Source of the DNA: Nonomuraea lactucae
GTDB taxonomy: Bacteria > Actinomycetota > Actinomycetes > Streptosporangiales > Streptosporangiaceae
Assembly (NCBI RefSeq): GCF_003313395.1
Contig: NZ_QNFZ01000048.1
Location: forward strand, 1-64,000
Direction of reading: 5' to 3'
Length of the DNA stretch: 64,000 bases
Shown: positions 9,450 to 18,092 of the stretch, piece by piece
How the letters are laid out: each line of letters starts with the position of its first letter
How positions within the stretch are numbered: position 1 is the stretch's first letter
Position numbers and translations under genes: made by a program
The notes under the pieces: generated by a model
What the model saw: only the letters and a program-made list of their open reading frames with translations
The model's database searches: none
What the model was told of the DNA's origin: nothing

Positions 9450-11044
9450 TTCCTCGCCCGCGCCTGCTCCGTCACCTGTCCGGCTCCTACGAACTGACCT
9501 CCGGCGCCATCGTCTCGGGGCCCGCCGAGCTGGCCGGCGCCGTACTCGCCGCCCTGCCCGGTCTCGACCTGCGGCCGGGCGACGCAGGGGCGATCGACCT
9601 GCGGCTGGATCCCGACCTCGGGCCCGAGGCCTACCAGCTCGTCGTGGGCTCGCGCGGCGTGGAGATCACGGCGGGCGGCCGGGCGGGCGCGTTCTACGCC
9701 GGGCAGACGTTGCACCAGTTGCTTCCCGACGGGTCCTACCGGTTCTCGCCCGGGGCCTCGTGGAGCGTTCCGGGGGTGCGTGTCGAGGACGGGCCGCGCT
9801 ACTCATGGCGCGGGCTGCACGTGGACGTGGCCAGGCACTTCTTCCCCAAGCGGGAGATCCTGCGGCTGATCGACCTGATGGCGGTGCACAAGCTCAACCG
9901 GCTCCACCTGCATCTGGTGGACGACCAGGGGTGGCGGGTGGAGAGCCGCGCCTACCCGTTGCTGCACGAGGTGGCCTCGCACCGGCCGCGCACGGCGTCC
10001 AACTACTACCACGAGCCCGAGTCCTACGACGACCTCCCGCACGGCGGCTACTACACGCTCGACGACCTGGCGGAGATGGCCGCCTACGCCCGCGCCCGCG
10101 AGGTCGTGATCGTGCCGGAGATCGACGTGCCCGGCCACGCCTCCGCCATACTGGCCGCCTACCCGTCGCTCGGCCCCACCGGCGAGCCTTTCGAGGTGCT
10201 CGACCGCTGGGGCATCTCCCCCGCGATCCTGTCGCCGCTGCCGCCCACGGTCGAGTTCCTGACCACGATCTTCGACGAGCTGATCGGCGCGCTGGGCGAG
10301 ACGCCCTACTTCCACATCGGCGGTGACGAGGTCGTCCTCGACCACTGGGCGGCCTCACCAGAGATCGACGCCTACCGCGAGTCGCTGGGGATGTCCTCGA
10401 TGGGGCCGCTGCACGCGTGGTTCCTGCGGCGGCTGGCCGACGTGCTCGCCGAGCGCGGCTCGCGGGCGGTGGTGTGGGACGAGGCGTTCGTCAGCGGCGA
10501 GCTGCGGCACGACACGGTGGTGATGCCGTGGCGCGGCATGGAGGTGGGCCGCCGGGCCGCCGCGGCGGGTCACGACGTGGTGGCCACCCCGGTGTTCCCG
10601 CTCTACTTCGACTACGCCGAGGCGGCTTCGCCGGACGAGCCGATGGCGATCGGCGACACGATCACGGTCGCGGACGTGGCCGCGTTCGTGCCCGCGCCCG
10701 ACGGCTGGCCGGACGAGGAGCGGTCGCGGATCATCGGCGCGCAGGCGCAGCTCTGGACCGAGCGCATCCCCGACGCGCGGACGCTCGACTACCGCACCTG
10801 GCCGCGCGCGTGCGCGCTCGCCGAGGTGACGTGGTCGGGATCGTCGGGCGCGGACTTCACCGAACGCCTGGAGGCCCACCTGGGACGGCTGGACGCCCTG
10901 GGCGTCGAATACAGGCCGTCCGATGGCCCCCGGCCGTGGCAGCGCCGCCGCCCGCACCGGCCCGGCGTCATCCCGGTGGCCGCCGTCATGGAGCGCCTGG
11001 ACCACTCGACCCACGACGCGGAGTCCACCCGGCCCAGCGTGTGA
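9446..11044 (+). CDS. Beta-N-acetylhexosaminidase, GH20
   Basis: Cleaves terminal beta-linked GlcNAc or GalNAc from chitin or peptidoglycan fragments by substrate-assisted catalysis. The 532-residue protein has an N-terminal GH20b domain (to ~residue 120) and a TIM barrel with YSWRGLHVDVARHFFPKREI, LHLHLVDDQGWR, VPEIDVPGHASA and the catalytic Asp-Glu pair in FHIGGDEVV. No signal peptide is apparent, so it may act on imported sugars. The start codon lies in an ATGA overlap with the amidase stop, indicating translational coupling. The last ~50 residues are Arg/Pro-rich and not part of the fold. Confidence 0.92.
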   Translation: MIPRPRLLRHLSGSYELTSGAIVSGPAELAGAVLAALPGLDLRPGDAGAIDLRLDPDLGPEAYQLVVGSRGVEITAGGRAGAFYAGQTLHQLLPDGSYRFSPGASWSVPGVRVEDGPRYSWRGLHVDVARHFFPKREILRLIDLMAVHKLNRLHLHLVDDQGWRVESRAYPLLHEVASHRPRTASNYYHEPESYDDLPHGGYYTLDDLAEMAAYARAREVVIVPEIDVPGHASAILAAYPSLGPTGEPFEVLDRWGISPAILSPLPPTVEFLTTIFDELIGALGETPYFHIGGDEVVLDHWAASPEIDAYRESLGMSSMGPLHAWFLRRLADVLAERGSRAVVWDEAFVSGELRHDTVVMPWRGMEVGRRAAAAGHDVVATPVFPLYFDYAEAASPDEPMAIGDTITVADVAAFVPAPDGWPDEERSRIIGAQAQLWTERIPDARTLDYRTWPRACALAEVTWSGSSGADFTERLEAHLGRLDALGVEYRPSDGPRPWQRRRPHRPGVIPVAAVMERLDHSTHDAESTRPSV

Positions 11045-11086
11045 CCGTCACAAGGCGTGTGACCGTCACGAGCCGGGCGGTGGGCG

Positions 11087-11111
11087 CGTACGGCTAGCGC
11101 GCCGCCGTACG
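11087..11111. terminator. Bidirectional hairpin between GH20 gene and pyrD
   Basis: CGTACGGC pairs with GCCGTACG across a 9-nt loop; the hairpin overlaps the pyrD stop codon and lies 43 bp past the GH20 stop, between convergent genes. Confidence 0.45.
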
Positions 11112-12152
11112 ACCGATGGCCTCCGTGACGGACGTGAGGCCGTGCCGGCGGACGCGGCGTGAGAGCTGCCGATGGATGCGCGAGGCCCACAGCGGCCCCC
11201 CGTACACCCATCCCGTGTAGCCCTGCACCAGCGTGGCGCCCGCCAGCAGCCGTTCCCACACGTCGTCCACGTCCTCGACCCCGCCCACCGAGACGAGCGT
11301 CAGCCGGTCGCCCACGCGGGCCCGCAGCCGGCGCAGCACCTCCAGCGAGCGTCCCTTGAGCGGCCGCCCCGACAGGCCGCCGCTCCCGCCCTCGTGCCTG
11401 ATCGTGGTGTTGGTCGCGATGATGCCGTCGAGCCCCAGTTCCAGCGCAAGGTCGGCGACCGCGTCCACGTCCTCGTCGGCGAGGTCCGGCGCGATCTTCA
11501 CCAGCAGCGGCGTGCGGCGCGGCGGGGAATCGGCCACGTCCTTGACGGCCGCCAGCAGCGGTCGCAGCAGCGCCACTGCCTGCAGGTCGCGCAGCCCGGG
11601 GGTGTTGGGGGAGCTGACGTTGACCACCAGGTAGTCGGCCAGGGGGGCGAGCTCCTTGGCGCTCGCCACGTAGTCGGACACCGCCTCCTGCTCGGGCACC
11701 ACCTTGGTCTTGCCGATGTTGACGCCGACCACGACGGGCACCCCGCGGGGGCGGCGCAGGCGGCGGGCGGCGGCAACGGCACCGGCGTTGTTGAAGCCCA
11801 TCCGGTTGACGACGGCCCGCTGCCCCACCAGCCTGAACAGCCGCGGCCGAGGGTTGCCGGGCTGCCCGTGAGCGGTGATGGTGCCGACCTCCACGTGGCC
11901 GAAGCCCAGCGCGGCCACGCCCTCGGCGCACGCCGCGTCCTTGTCGAACCCCGCGGCCAGCCCCAGCGGGCCCGGGAAGTGCACGCCGAACGCGCTGACG
12001 CGCAGGGCCGGGTCGTGAGGCGCGAGCGCCTTGTGCAGCAGCCGCTTGAGCAGCGGCAGCGTCGACAGGAGCGCGAGGGACCGGACGGTCAGCTGGTGCA
12101 CGGCCTCGGCGTCGAACCGCCGCAAGACCTGCGTGAACACGAGGCGATACAT
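11094..12152 (-). CDS. pyrD: Dihydroorotate dehydrogenase (quinone), class 2
   Basis: Membrane-associated FMN enzyme that oxidises dihydroorotate to orotate with quinone in pyrimidine synthesis. The 352-residue protein has the class-2 N-terminal helical extension (~40 residues) and the signatures [50 protein letters not shown] with the catalytic Ser, and IATNTTI. Two starts are adjacent (GTG 12155, ATG 12152); I take ATG because TAGCCT lies 8 nt before it. Gene is alone on its strand. Confidence 0.93.
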   Translation of the reverse strand: MYRLVFTQVLRRFDAEAVHQLTVRSLALLSTLPLLKRLLHKALAPHDPALRVSAFGVHFPGPLGLAAGFDKDAACAEGVAALGFGHVEVGTITAHGQPGNPRPRLFRLVGQRAVVNRMGFNNAGAVAAARRLRRPRGVPVVVGVNIGKTKVVPEQEAVSDYVASAKELAPLADYLVVNVSSPNTPGLRDLQAVALLRPLLAAVKDVADSPPRRTPLLVKIAPDLADEDVDAVADLALELGLDGIIATNTTIRHEGGSGGLSGRPLKGRSLEVLRRLRARVGDRLTLVSVGGVEDVDDVWERLLAGATLVQGYTGWVYGGPLWASRIHRQLSRRVRRHGLTSVTEAIGRTAAR

Positions 12153-12160
12153 CACGGGTC

Positions 12161-12166
12161 AGGCTA
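12161..12166 (-). promoter_or_regulatory. -10 box of pyrD
   Basis: On the minus strand TAGCCT is followed by 8 nt and ATG at 12152, without a ribosome site, so a leaderless or nearly leaderless mRNA is likely. Confidence 0.4.
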
Positions 12167-12247
12167 CCAAGCGGGTCCGGGTGGCCGTTGATCGCGGCCC
12201 GCGCTCGGTCACGCACGACGAGCGACGAGAACACTGATCAAGGCCCC

Positions 12248-12253
12248 TATAGT
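12248..12253 (+). promoter_or_regulatory. -10 box of the tautomerase-like gene
   Basis: A near-consensus TATAGT stands exactly 7 nt before ATG at 12261 and no Shine-Dalgarno is present: a clear leaderless start. Confidence 0.6.
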
Positions 12254-12260
12254 GGCTCGT

Positions 12261-12635
12261 ATGGCTCAGGTGAAGATCTACGGGCGCCGCGACGTGTGGG
12301 CGGGACGGCAGCGCGAGGTGTCGGACCTGCTCCAATCCTGCCTGGTGGAGGCATGGGGGCTGCCTGAGGAGAAGCGGTTCCACCGGTTCCTGCTGCTGGA
12401 GGCGGACGACCTCGTCTGCCCGCAGCGGGGCGACGGCTACCTGATCATCGAGGTGGTCTGCTTCACCGGCCGGAGCGACGAGGCCAAGCGGGCGCTCATC
12501 CGGGCCGTCTACGACCGGCTCCCGTTCCCGCCCGAGGACGTCGAGATCACGATCATCGAGATGCCGAGGGTCAACTGGGGCATCCGCGGGGTGCCGGCGG
12601 ACGAGCTGGCGCTGCCGTACAAGGTGGACGTCTGA
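12261..12635 (+). CDS. Tautomerase-family protein lacking the N-terminal proline
   Basis: A 124-residue protein resembling the actinobacterial tautomerase (MIF / 4-oxalocrotonate-like) family: MAQVKIYG at the start, [18 protein letters not shown] in the middle and [20 protein letters not shown] near the second helix. Family members normally expose Pro1 as the catalytic base after Met removal; here residue 2 is Ala, so catalysis by the usual mechanism is doubtful. The start is fixed by TATAGT 7 nt upstream of ATG; an in-frame GTG 9 nt earlier overlaps that -10 box. Not linked to an evident pathway. Confidence 0.75.
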   Translation: MAQVKIYGRRDVWAGRQREVSDLLQSCLVEAWGLPEEKRFHRFLLLEADDLVCPQRGDGYLIIEVVCFTGRSDEAKRALIRAVYDRLPFPPEDVEITIIEMPRVNWGIRGVPADELALPYKVDV

Positions 12636-12695
12636 GCCAGGCGCCCAGCGCGTTCGAGCAGGGGGCGAGGGTCAGGGGTGGCACCGGGCTGACGG

Positions 12696-12701
12696 TATGG
12701 T
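12696..12701 (+). promoter_or_regulatory. -10 box of lpdA
   Basis: TATGGT is followed by 7 nt and the ATG at 12709. The ATG within the box (12697) would start inside the promoter, so 12709 is the better start. Confidence 0.55.
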
Positions 12702-12708
12702 CCGACTC

Positions 12709-14088
12709 ATGAGCACTCACTATGACGTCGTCGTTCTCGGTGCGGGGCCGGGAGGCTACACGGCAGCCGTACGTTCCGCCCAGCTCGGTCTGCGCGCCGC
12801 GGTCGTCGAGGAGAAATACTGGGGTGGCGTCTGCCTGAACGTGGGCTGCATCCCCTCCAAGGCACTGCTGCGCAACGCGGAGCTCGCCCACATCTTCCAC
12901 AACGAGGCGAAGACCTTCGGCATCAGCGGCGAGGTCTCCTTCGACTACGGCGCCGCCTTCACGCGCAGCCGCAAGGTGGCGGACGGCCGGGTCAAGGGGG
13001 TGCATTATCTGATGAAGAAGAACTCCATCACCGAGTACGACGGCCGTGGCACGTTCCTGGACGCCAACACTCTCCAGGTCAACGGCGAGACCATCACCTT
13101 CGACCACTGCATCATCGCCACGGGCGCCACCACCAGGCTGATCCCCGGCACGTCGCTGTCGGAGCGCGTGGTGACGTACGAAGAGCAGATCATGACCGAC
13201 CGGCTCCCCGGCAGCATCATCATCGCGGGGGCGGGCGCGATCGGCGTGGAGTTCGCGTACGTCCTGCACAACTACGGCGTCAAGGTGACCATCGTCGAGT
13301 TCCTCGACCGAGTGGTCCCGCTGGAGGACGAGGAGGTCTCCGCCGAGCTGGCCAAGCGCTACAAGCGGCTCGGCATCGACGTCCTGACCTCGACCCGGGT
13401 CGACGCCATCGACGACAGCGGCTCCTCCGTCAAGGTGACCGTCACCCGGAACGGGCAGCAGGAGGTCCTGGAGGCCGACAAGGTGCTGCAGGCGATCGGC
13501 TTCCAGCCGCGCGTCGACGGCTACGGCCTGGAGAAGACCGGCGTGGCCCTCACCGACCGGGGCGCCATCGCGATCGACGGCCGGTGCCGGACGAACGTGC
13601 CGCACATCTTCGCCATCGGCGACGTCACGGCCAAGCTCATGCTGGCCCACGCCGCGGAGTCCATGGGCGTCATCGCGGCCGAGACCATCGGCGACGCGGA
13701 GACCATGGAGCTCGACTACGTGATGATCCCGCGGGCGACCTACTGCCAGCCGCAGGTGGCGAGCTTCGGCTACACCGAGACGCAGGCCCGCGACCTGGGC
13801 TATGACGTGAAGACGGTCAAGTTCCCGTTCACGGCGAACGGCAAGGCGCACGGCCTGGGCGACAGCGCCGGCTTCATCAAGATCATCAGTGACCAGCGGT
13901 ACGGCGAGCTGCTCGGCGCCCACCTGATCGGCCCCGAGGTGACGGAGCTGCTGCCGGAGCTGACCCTGGCCCAGCAGTGGGACCTGACCGTGCACGAGGT
14001 CGCGCGCAACGTGCACGCCCACCCCACGCTCGGCGAGGCGGTCAAGGAGGCGATCCACGGCCTGGCCGGCCACATGATCAACATGTGA
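12709..14088 (+). CDS. lpdA: Dihydrolipoyl dehydrogenase
   Basis: FAD-dependent E3 subunit shared by pyruvate and 2-oxoglutarate dehydrogenase complexes; it reoxidises dihydrolipoamide with NAD. The 459-residue protein has the FAD fold ([20 protein letters not shown]), the redox disulfide [16 protein letters not shown], the NAD fold ([17 protein letters not shown]), a second FAD motif (IFAIGDVT) and the C-terminal interface with the active His-Glu pair ([14 protein letters not shown]). Leaderless start at 12709 with TATGGT 7 nt upstream. It is transcribed alone and followed by a perfect hairpin. Confidence 0.95.
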   Translation: MSTHYDVVVLGAGPGGYTAAVRSAQLGLRAAVVEEKYWGGVCLNVGCIPSKALLRNAELAHIFHNEAKTFGISGEVSFDYGAAFTRSRKVADGRVKGVHYLMKKNSITEYDGRGTFLDANTLQVNGETITFDHCIIATGATTRLIPGTSLSERVVTYEEQIMTDRLPGSIIIAGAGAIGVEFAYVLHNYGVKVTIVEFLDRVVPLEDEEVSAELAKRYKRLGIDVLTSTRVDAIDDSGSSVKVTVTRNGQQEVLEADKVLQAIGFQPRVDGYGLEKTGVALTDRGAIAIDGRCRTNVPHIFAIGDVTAKLMLAHAAESMGVIAAETIGDAETMELDYVMIPRATYCQPQVASFGYTETQARDLGYDVKTVKFPFTANGKAHGLGDSAGFIKIISDQRYGELLGAHLIGPEVTELLPELTLAQQWDLTVHEVARNVHAHPTLGEAVKEAIHGLAGHMINM

Positions 14089-14102
14089 CGACGTCCGTCG
14101 AG

Positions 14103-14129
14103 GATCGGTACGGCGCCGCCGTACCGATC
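14103..14129. terminator. Perfect hairpin after lpdA
   Basis: GATCGGTACGGC and its exact complement form a 12-bp stem with a 3-nt loop, 15 bp past the lpdA stop and upstream of the convergent DUF1772 gene. Confidence 0.7.
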
Positions 14130-14160
14130 GCCTGCCGCGCGGGCTGCGCCGATCAGCCGT

Positions 14161-14616
14161 TCACGCCGTGTACAGGCCGGCCGCGGCCAGCACCAGCGCG
14201 GCCACGGACGCGACGGTGCGCAGGTGGTTCCAGCGTGTCCAGCGCGGAGAGTAGCCGGACCAGTCGAGGGCGCCGGAGTCGAGCGCGTTGTTCATCGGCA
14301 CGTTCACCACCGCCGTGACGCCCAACACGCCGAGGAAGTAGGCCGCGGCGGCGACGAGGAAGAGGGTCCCGGCCGTCGCTCTCCCGTCGCGCATGAGCAG
14401 GAGAAGGCCGGTCACCAGGGACGCCACGGGCGCGAGCAGGAACACCGGCAGGAACCACGCGTTGAGGATCTTCACGTTGACGCTGCTCATGGTGGCGGTC
14501 GCCTGGGCCGGCTCGATCGCGTCGAGGGACCGCATGACGATCACAGAGAAGGTGTAGAACAGCCCGGCCATGAGGCCGTTGAGGAGTAGCGCGAGGATCG
14601 CGAGAACCGGCAGCAT
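14161..14616 (-). CDS. DUF1772-like integral membrane protein
   Basis: A 151-residue protein with four predicted membrane helices (residues ~2-22, 52-75, 82-102 and 128-148) and the segment PMNNALDSGALDWSGYSPRWTRWNHLRT, typical of the DUF1772 (anthrone-oxygenase-like) family. Enzymatic activity is established for few members, so only membership is claimed. ATG at 14616 is chosen because residues upstream are not conserved in character; the ribosome site is weak. Convergent with lpdA. Confidence 0.75.
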   Translation of the reverse strand: MLPVLAILALLLNGLMAGLFYTFSVIVMRSLDAIEPAQATATMSSVNVKILNAWFLPVFLLAPVASLVTGLLLLMRDGRATAGTLFLVAAAAYFLGVLGVTAVVNVPMNNALDSGALDWSGYSPRWTRWNHLRTVASVAALVLAAAGLYTA

Positions 14617-15000
14617 GCCACGATGATCCCAGCGGCCCGCCCACGCCGCGAGTGGTTGATCCTCCCGACCGGTTTCGTGCATGGCAAGGCGAGGGGGCCG
14701 GATACCACCCCGGCCCCCGCCACCACACGGCATAGAGCTCCGCGAAGAGTCGTCTGCGCCGGTCCGACAATACCCTCTGCTCCATGATGATCGCGCTCTG
14801 TAATCAAAAAGTGATTCCAGAGAATTTCTCGGATTCCGTTTGGCGTCATGGTGCCCTCTGCCCGGATCAAGGCAGTAGAGTGCCGACATCGACAATCCGT
14901 AGTCGGGCAGTTACCAACCGTCGCAAATGCGGACACAGTCGAAATTGCTCCGCGAAGCAGTAAAAGGGGACACCCTCCCCGAGTCTGAAAGGGGGACAGA
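14617..15000. other. Intergenic region without a recognised gene
   Basis: About 380 bp between the divergent DUF1772 gene and the small membrane-protein gene. It contains the most AT-rich patch of this part of the window (around 14800-14835) and presumably both promoters. No coding frame with actinobacterial codon bias was found. Confidence 0.5.
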
Positions 15001-15180
15001 ATGCCGTCCCAACTCGCCCTTCTGAGCGCTGTAAGCGTCATCGTCGCTATTCTCTGGCTCACCTACTACGCGATCCGGCGACTCTCCGACGTCGCCCCGA
15101 CGGCCATCGCCGCCGTGATCACCGCCCTGGCCGCGCTGCTCACGGCCACGGCTCACCTGTTCGGCCTGCTGCCCACCTGA
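15001..15180 (+). CDS. Small two-helix membrane protein
   Basis: A 59-residue open frame starting with ATG at 15001 behind GGGGACAG. It encodes two hydrophobic helices (LLSAVSVIVAILWLTYYAI and TAIAAVITALAALLTATAHL) joined by a short charged turn RRLSDVAP. Codon use has the expected GC third positions and a strong hairpin follows the stop, both supporting a real gene. Family and role are unknown. Confidence 0.65.
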   Translation: MPSQLALLSAVSVIVAILWLTYYAIRRLSDVAPTAIAAVITALAALLTATAHLFGLLPT

Positions 15181-15198
15181 TCCGGGCACCCGCACCGC

Positions 15199-15225
15199 CC
15201 CGGCCTCTCCTCTCGAGAGGCCGGG
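15199..15225. terminator. Hairpin between the small membrane gene and the SMR gene
   Basis: CCCGGCCTCTC pairs perfectly with GAGAGGCCGGG over a 5-nt loop; it lies between convergent genes. Confidence 0.65.
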
Positions 15226-15246
15226 TCCACGCCGGCGCCGTCGCCG

Positions 15247-15570
15247 TCAGTGAGCGCCACCCGCCAGGTTGAGGCCGACGACGCCGCAGACGATGAGAAC
15301 GATCGAGACGATCCGCACGACGGACGCCTCCTCTCCCAGGATGAGCATCCCCAGGGTGGCGGTCCCCACGGCCCCGATCCCGGTCCAGACGGCGTACGCC
15401 GTACCGACATCGAGGCTCTTGAGCGCGAACGCGAGCAGCCCGAAGCTGAGCACCGCGAAGACGGCGAACCCGACGCTCGGCAGCGGCTGGGCGAACCCGT
15501 CGCTGAGCTTGAGCGAGTAGGCCATCGCCACTTCGAACAGACCGGCCGCGATGACGACGAACCAGGCCAT
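15247..15570 (-). CDS. Small multidrug resistance (SMR) family transporter
   Basis: A 107-residue inner-membrane protein with four helices. The essential Glu of SMR pumps is visible near the N-terminus (AAGLFEVAMAYSLKLSDGF), followed by GTAYAVWTGIGAVGTATLG and LGEEASVVRIVSIVLIVCGV. The GLFEV and YAVWTGIGAVGT patterns lean toward the guanidinium-exporter (SugE/Gdx) branch, but EmrE-type drug export cannot be excluded. No guanidine riboswitch is recognisable upstream. ATG at 15570 has GGAG 5 nt upstream. Confidence 0.85.
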   Translation of the reverse strand: MAWFVVIAAGLFEVAMAYSLKLSDGFAQPLPSVGFAVFAVLSFGLLAFALKSLDVGTAYAVWTGIGAVGTATLGMLILGEEASVVRIVSIVLIVCGVVGLNLAGGAH

Positions 15571-15772
15571 GACGGCTCCCTCCCAGGAGGCGTCGTCTTT
15601 GCGGACCGGGTACGGCGCGTCTCGTCCGGGCGGGGCCCGGATCGGGCTCGCGTCCACGACAACGGCCGTACCCGCCTGACGATTCCCCGGCGAGAGGGCT
15701 TCTTGACGTGCTTCCCGGTCGTGGGCTTGGCCGTGCCCTTGACCGGCTCGCAGGAGAGCGCCGTGGCACGGT

Positions 15773-16336
15773 TCAGGAGCGCTCCGGTTCGAGGTGCAGC
15801 GCGGTGATCCCGCACTCGAACGGCCGCGCGGTGACGAGGCGGAGCCGCTGGTAGGCGTCCGGGTTGCCGAACACCGGCATTCCGGCACCGATCGCGGTCG
15901 GGTTGACGAACAGGTGGAGCTCGTCGAGCAGCCCCTCGGCGATCAGGTTCGACACGAGCGTGCCGCCGCCATAGGCGATCATGTCGCCGCCCGGCTGGGA
16001 CTTGAGCCGGTTCACGGTCTCGGCCAGGTCGCCGCCGGCGACGACGGCGTTGTCCCACGGCGACTCGGTGAGGCTGTTGGAGATCACGACCTTGGGCGTG
16101 TTGTTCATCCAGTCGACGGACGCCTTGTCCTCGCCTTCCGGCTGCGACGCCCAGTGCGGGATGAACCCCTCGGCGAGCCTGCGGCCCAGCACGATGCAGT
16201 CGACCGGTTGGGTGAGCGCCGTGATGTAGGCGTTGATGTCGTCGGTCCACGGGAACGTCATCCAGTCCATCTCGCCGTTCGGGCCCGCCATGTAGCCGTC
16301 GACGGTGGTCTGGACCTGGAGCTTGAACTTGCGCAT
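15773..16336 (-). CDS. Dihydrofolate reductase / RibD C-terminal family protein
   Basis: A 187-residue soluble oxidoreductase of the RibD C-terminal/DHFR-like fold: VQTTVDGYMAGPNGEMDWM at the N-terminus, IVLGRRLAEGFIPHW, and GGDMIAYGGGTLVSNL, the NADPH-binding glycine stretch. Members are stress- or resistance-associated reductases of mostly unknown substrate; it is not the housekeeping folA product in sequence style. ATG at 16336 is preceded by GGAAGG 9 nt upstream. About 200 bp with no gene separates it from the SMR gene. Confidence 0.8.
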   Translation of the reverse strand: MRKFKLQVQTTVDGYMAGPNGEMDWMTFPWTDDINAYITALTQPVDCIVLGRRLAEGFIPHWASQPEGEDKASVDWMNNTPKVVISNSLTESPWDNAVVAGGDLAETVNRLKSQPGGDMIAYGGGTLVSNLIAEGLLDELHLFVNPTAIGAGMPVFGNPDAYQRLRLVTARPFECGITALHLEPERS

Positions 16337-16475
16337 GAGCCGCATCCTTCCGGTTTCCGCTTCGCTTTCGATGTCTCCACCCTCCCGCGGCGCCCTTAAG
16401 GTCTCCTTCCGCCATCCTTACGACCCGTTCCGCATGCCCTTAAGAGCGATTTCTCCGATCTAGGAACGATCCTGG

Positions 16476-16492
16476 CCTGGATAGGATCCAGG
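16476..16492. promoter_or_regulatory. Inverted repeat upstream of the epoxide hydrolase gene
   Basis: CCTGGAT-AGG-ATCCAGG, a perfect 7-bp inverted repeat with 3-bp spacer, covers a TAGGAT hexamer that could be the -10 box, 10 bp before the start codon. It is a plausible operator; no regulator gene is adjacent. Confidence 0.3.
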
Positions 16493-16501
16493 CTGGGCGG
16501 C

Positions 16502-17701
16502 ATGGACACACCTCAACCCTTCCGGGTCGACATCCCGCAGGCCGACCTCGACGAGCTCGACGACCGCCTCGCGAGGACCCGCTGGCCCGACGAGCTCCCC
16601 GGCGTCGGCTGGTCGTACGGGGTCGCCAAGGACTACCTCACCGAGCTCGTGCACTACTGGCGCACCGGCTACGACTGGCGCCGCCAAGAGGCCCGGCTCA
16701 ACGCCTTCCCCCAGTTCACCACCACGATCGACGGCCAGAACATCCATTTCCTGCACGTTCGCTCACCTGAGCCGGACGCCACCCCGCTGATCATCACGCA
16801 TGGATGGCCGAGCACGGTGTACGAGTTCCTCGACATCATCGGCCCGCTGACCGACCCCCGCTCGTACGGCGCGGACCCGGCGGACGCCTTCCACCTCGTC
16901 ATCCCGTCGGTGCCCGGCTTCGCGTTCTCCGGCCCGACCCGCGAGCCCGGCTGGGGATCGAACCGCACCGCACGGGCCTGGGCCGAGCTGATGCACCGCC
17001 TCGGCTACGAGAGGTACGGCGCGCAGGGCGGCGACTTCGGCAGCATCGTCTCGCCGGAGCTCGGCCGGGTCGCCCCGGACAAGGTCATCGGCGTGCACGT
17101 CAACGCGCTCGCCAACGCGTCGACCCCGACCGACCCGAGCGACCTGGACAGGTTGTCAGAAGCCGAACGGGAACAGGCGCGGCAGCAGGAGATGTGGTGG
17201 TACACGCACTCCGGCTACGCCACCCAGATGGGCACCCGGCCGCAGACCCTGGCGTACGCGCTCAACGACTCACCGGCCGGGCAGCTCGCCTGGAACATGG
17301 AGTGGTTCGTGGACTGGGACCCCGCGCGAACGGAGCAGGCCCCGGTGGACCGGGACGCGCTCCTCACCGACGTGACGATCTTCTGGCTGACCTCGACGGC
17401 GGGCTCAGCCGCGCGGCTCTACTTGGAGGCGGGCGAGGAGGGCTGGGGCAAGCGCCCCGCGCCCTCGCCGGTGCCGACCGGGGTGGCGAACTTCCCCGGC
17501 GACAACGCGATCCGCGGCCTGGCGGAGCTGTCCAACACCGTGACGTACTGGTCGGAGCTGCCCCGAGGCGGCCACTTCGCCTCGCTCCAGGCCCCGGACC
17601 TGCTGACCGAGGACATCCGGACGTTCTTCCGGAGTCTGAGACACCAGGAGGCTCTGCCCGAGTCCCGCAAGCCAGACAGAGATGGTTTTCTCCGCCCATA
17701 G
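16502..17701 (+). CDS. Epoxide hydrolase, alpha/beta-hydrolase fold with EHN domain
   Basis: A 399-residue enzyme expected to open epoxides to diols. An N-terminal epoxide-hydrolase domain (residues ~5-110; [18 protein letters not shown]) precedes the alpha/beta-hydrolase core with the oxyanion motif THGWPST, the nucleophile elbow GAQGGDFGS (Asp) and the late histidine [13 protein letters not shown]. It resembles the microsomal/juvenile-hormone type. ATG at 16502; the ribosome site is weak. An inverted repeat just upstream may control it. Confidence 0.88.
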   Translation: MDTPQPFRVDIPQADLDELDDRLARTRWPDELPGVGWSYGVAKDYLTELVHYWRTGYDWRRQEARLNAFPQFTTTIDGQNIHFLHVRSPEPDATPLIITHGWPSTVYEFLDIIGPLTDPRSYGADPADAFHLVIPSVPGFAFSGPTREPGWGSNRTARAWAELMHRLGYERYGAQGGDFGSIVSPELGRVAPDKVIGVHVNALANASTPTDPSDLDRLSEAEREQARQQEMWWYTHSGYATQMGTRPQTLAYALNDSPAGQLAWNMEWFVDWDPARTEQAPVDRDALLTDVTIFWLTSTAGSAARLYLEAGEEGWGKRPAPSPVPTGVANFPGDNAIRGLAELSNTVTYWSELPRGGHFASLQAPDLLTEDIRTFFRSLRHQEALPESRKPDRDGFLRP

Positions 17702-17744
17702 AAGATCCGGAGGCATAGACTCGCGGTGACGAGGGGAGCACCGT

Positions 17745-18092
17745 GTGTCTGAGGTCGTTGCCTACTACGTGGATGAGTCCACGACCGTCCAGTTAGAGAT
17801 CGAGCCATCGCCAGGTTTCCAGCCCGCGGGCCCGGGTGAGATCGTCGGCAAGGTGCGGGAATCCTTGGACCCGGCTGTCAAGGCCGCTCAGGTGGTGCTG
17901 GAGCGGGTGCGGGAGGCGTGCCCCGACGAAGTCCAGGTCAAGTTCGGCATCAAGGCCACCGGGACCATGAACTGGCTGGTGGCGAAGGCAGCCACGGAAG
18001 GCAACTTCGAGGTCACCCTTACCTGGCGGTCGGGCGCGGCCGAAGACAAGCAAGGAAGCGCCGCGACCGGGCAGGACCCGGCCGGGACATGA
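17745..18092 (+). CDS. TRYPCO1 (trypsin-co-occurring domain, CU044_2847 family) protein
   Basis: A 115-residue protein with a beta-rich start (VAYYVDESTTVQLEIEP), a helical centre (AVKAAQVVLERVREACPDEV) and the conserved end VKFGIKATGTMNWLVAKAATEGNFEVTLTW. This is the layout of small proteins encoded next to trypsin-like conflict proteins, named trypsin-co-occurring domain 1 in comparative genomics. The role is unproven; it may hold the protease or NTPase partner inactive or act as a substrate. GTG at 17745 follows GAGGGGAG. Its stop overlaps the ATG of the large protease-NTPase gene, so the two are almost certainly made together. Confidence 0.8.
   Translation: MSEVVAYYVDESTTVQLEIEPSPGFQPAGPGEIVGKVRESLDPAVKAAQVVLERVREACPDEVQVKFGIKATGTMNWLVAKAATEGNFEVTLTWRSGAAEDKQGSAATGQDPAGT

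Noticed and set aside
15571..15772. Guanidine riboswitch upstream of the SMR gene
   Set aside because: No recognisable ACGR-type hairpins or conserved ykkC elements in the 200 bp upstream.
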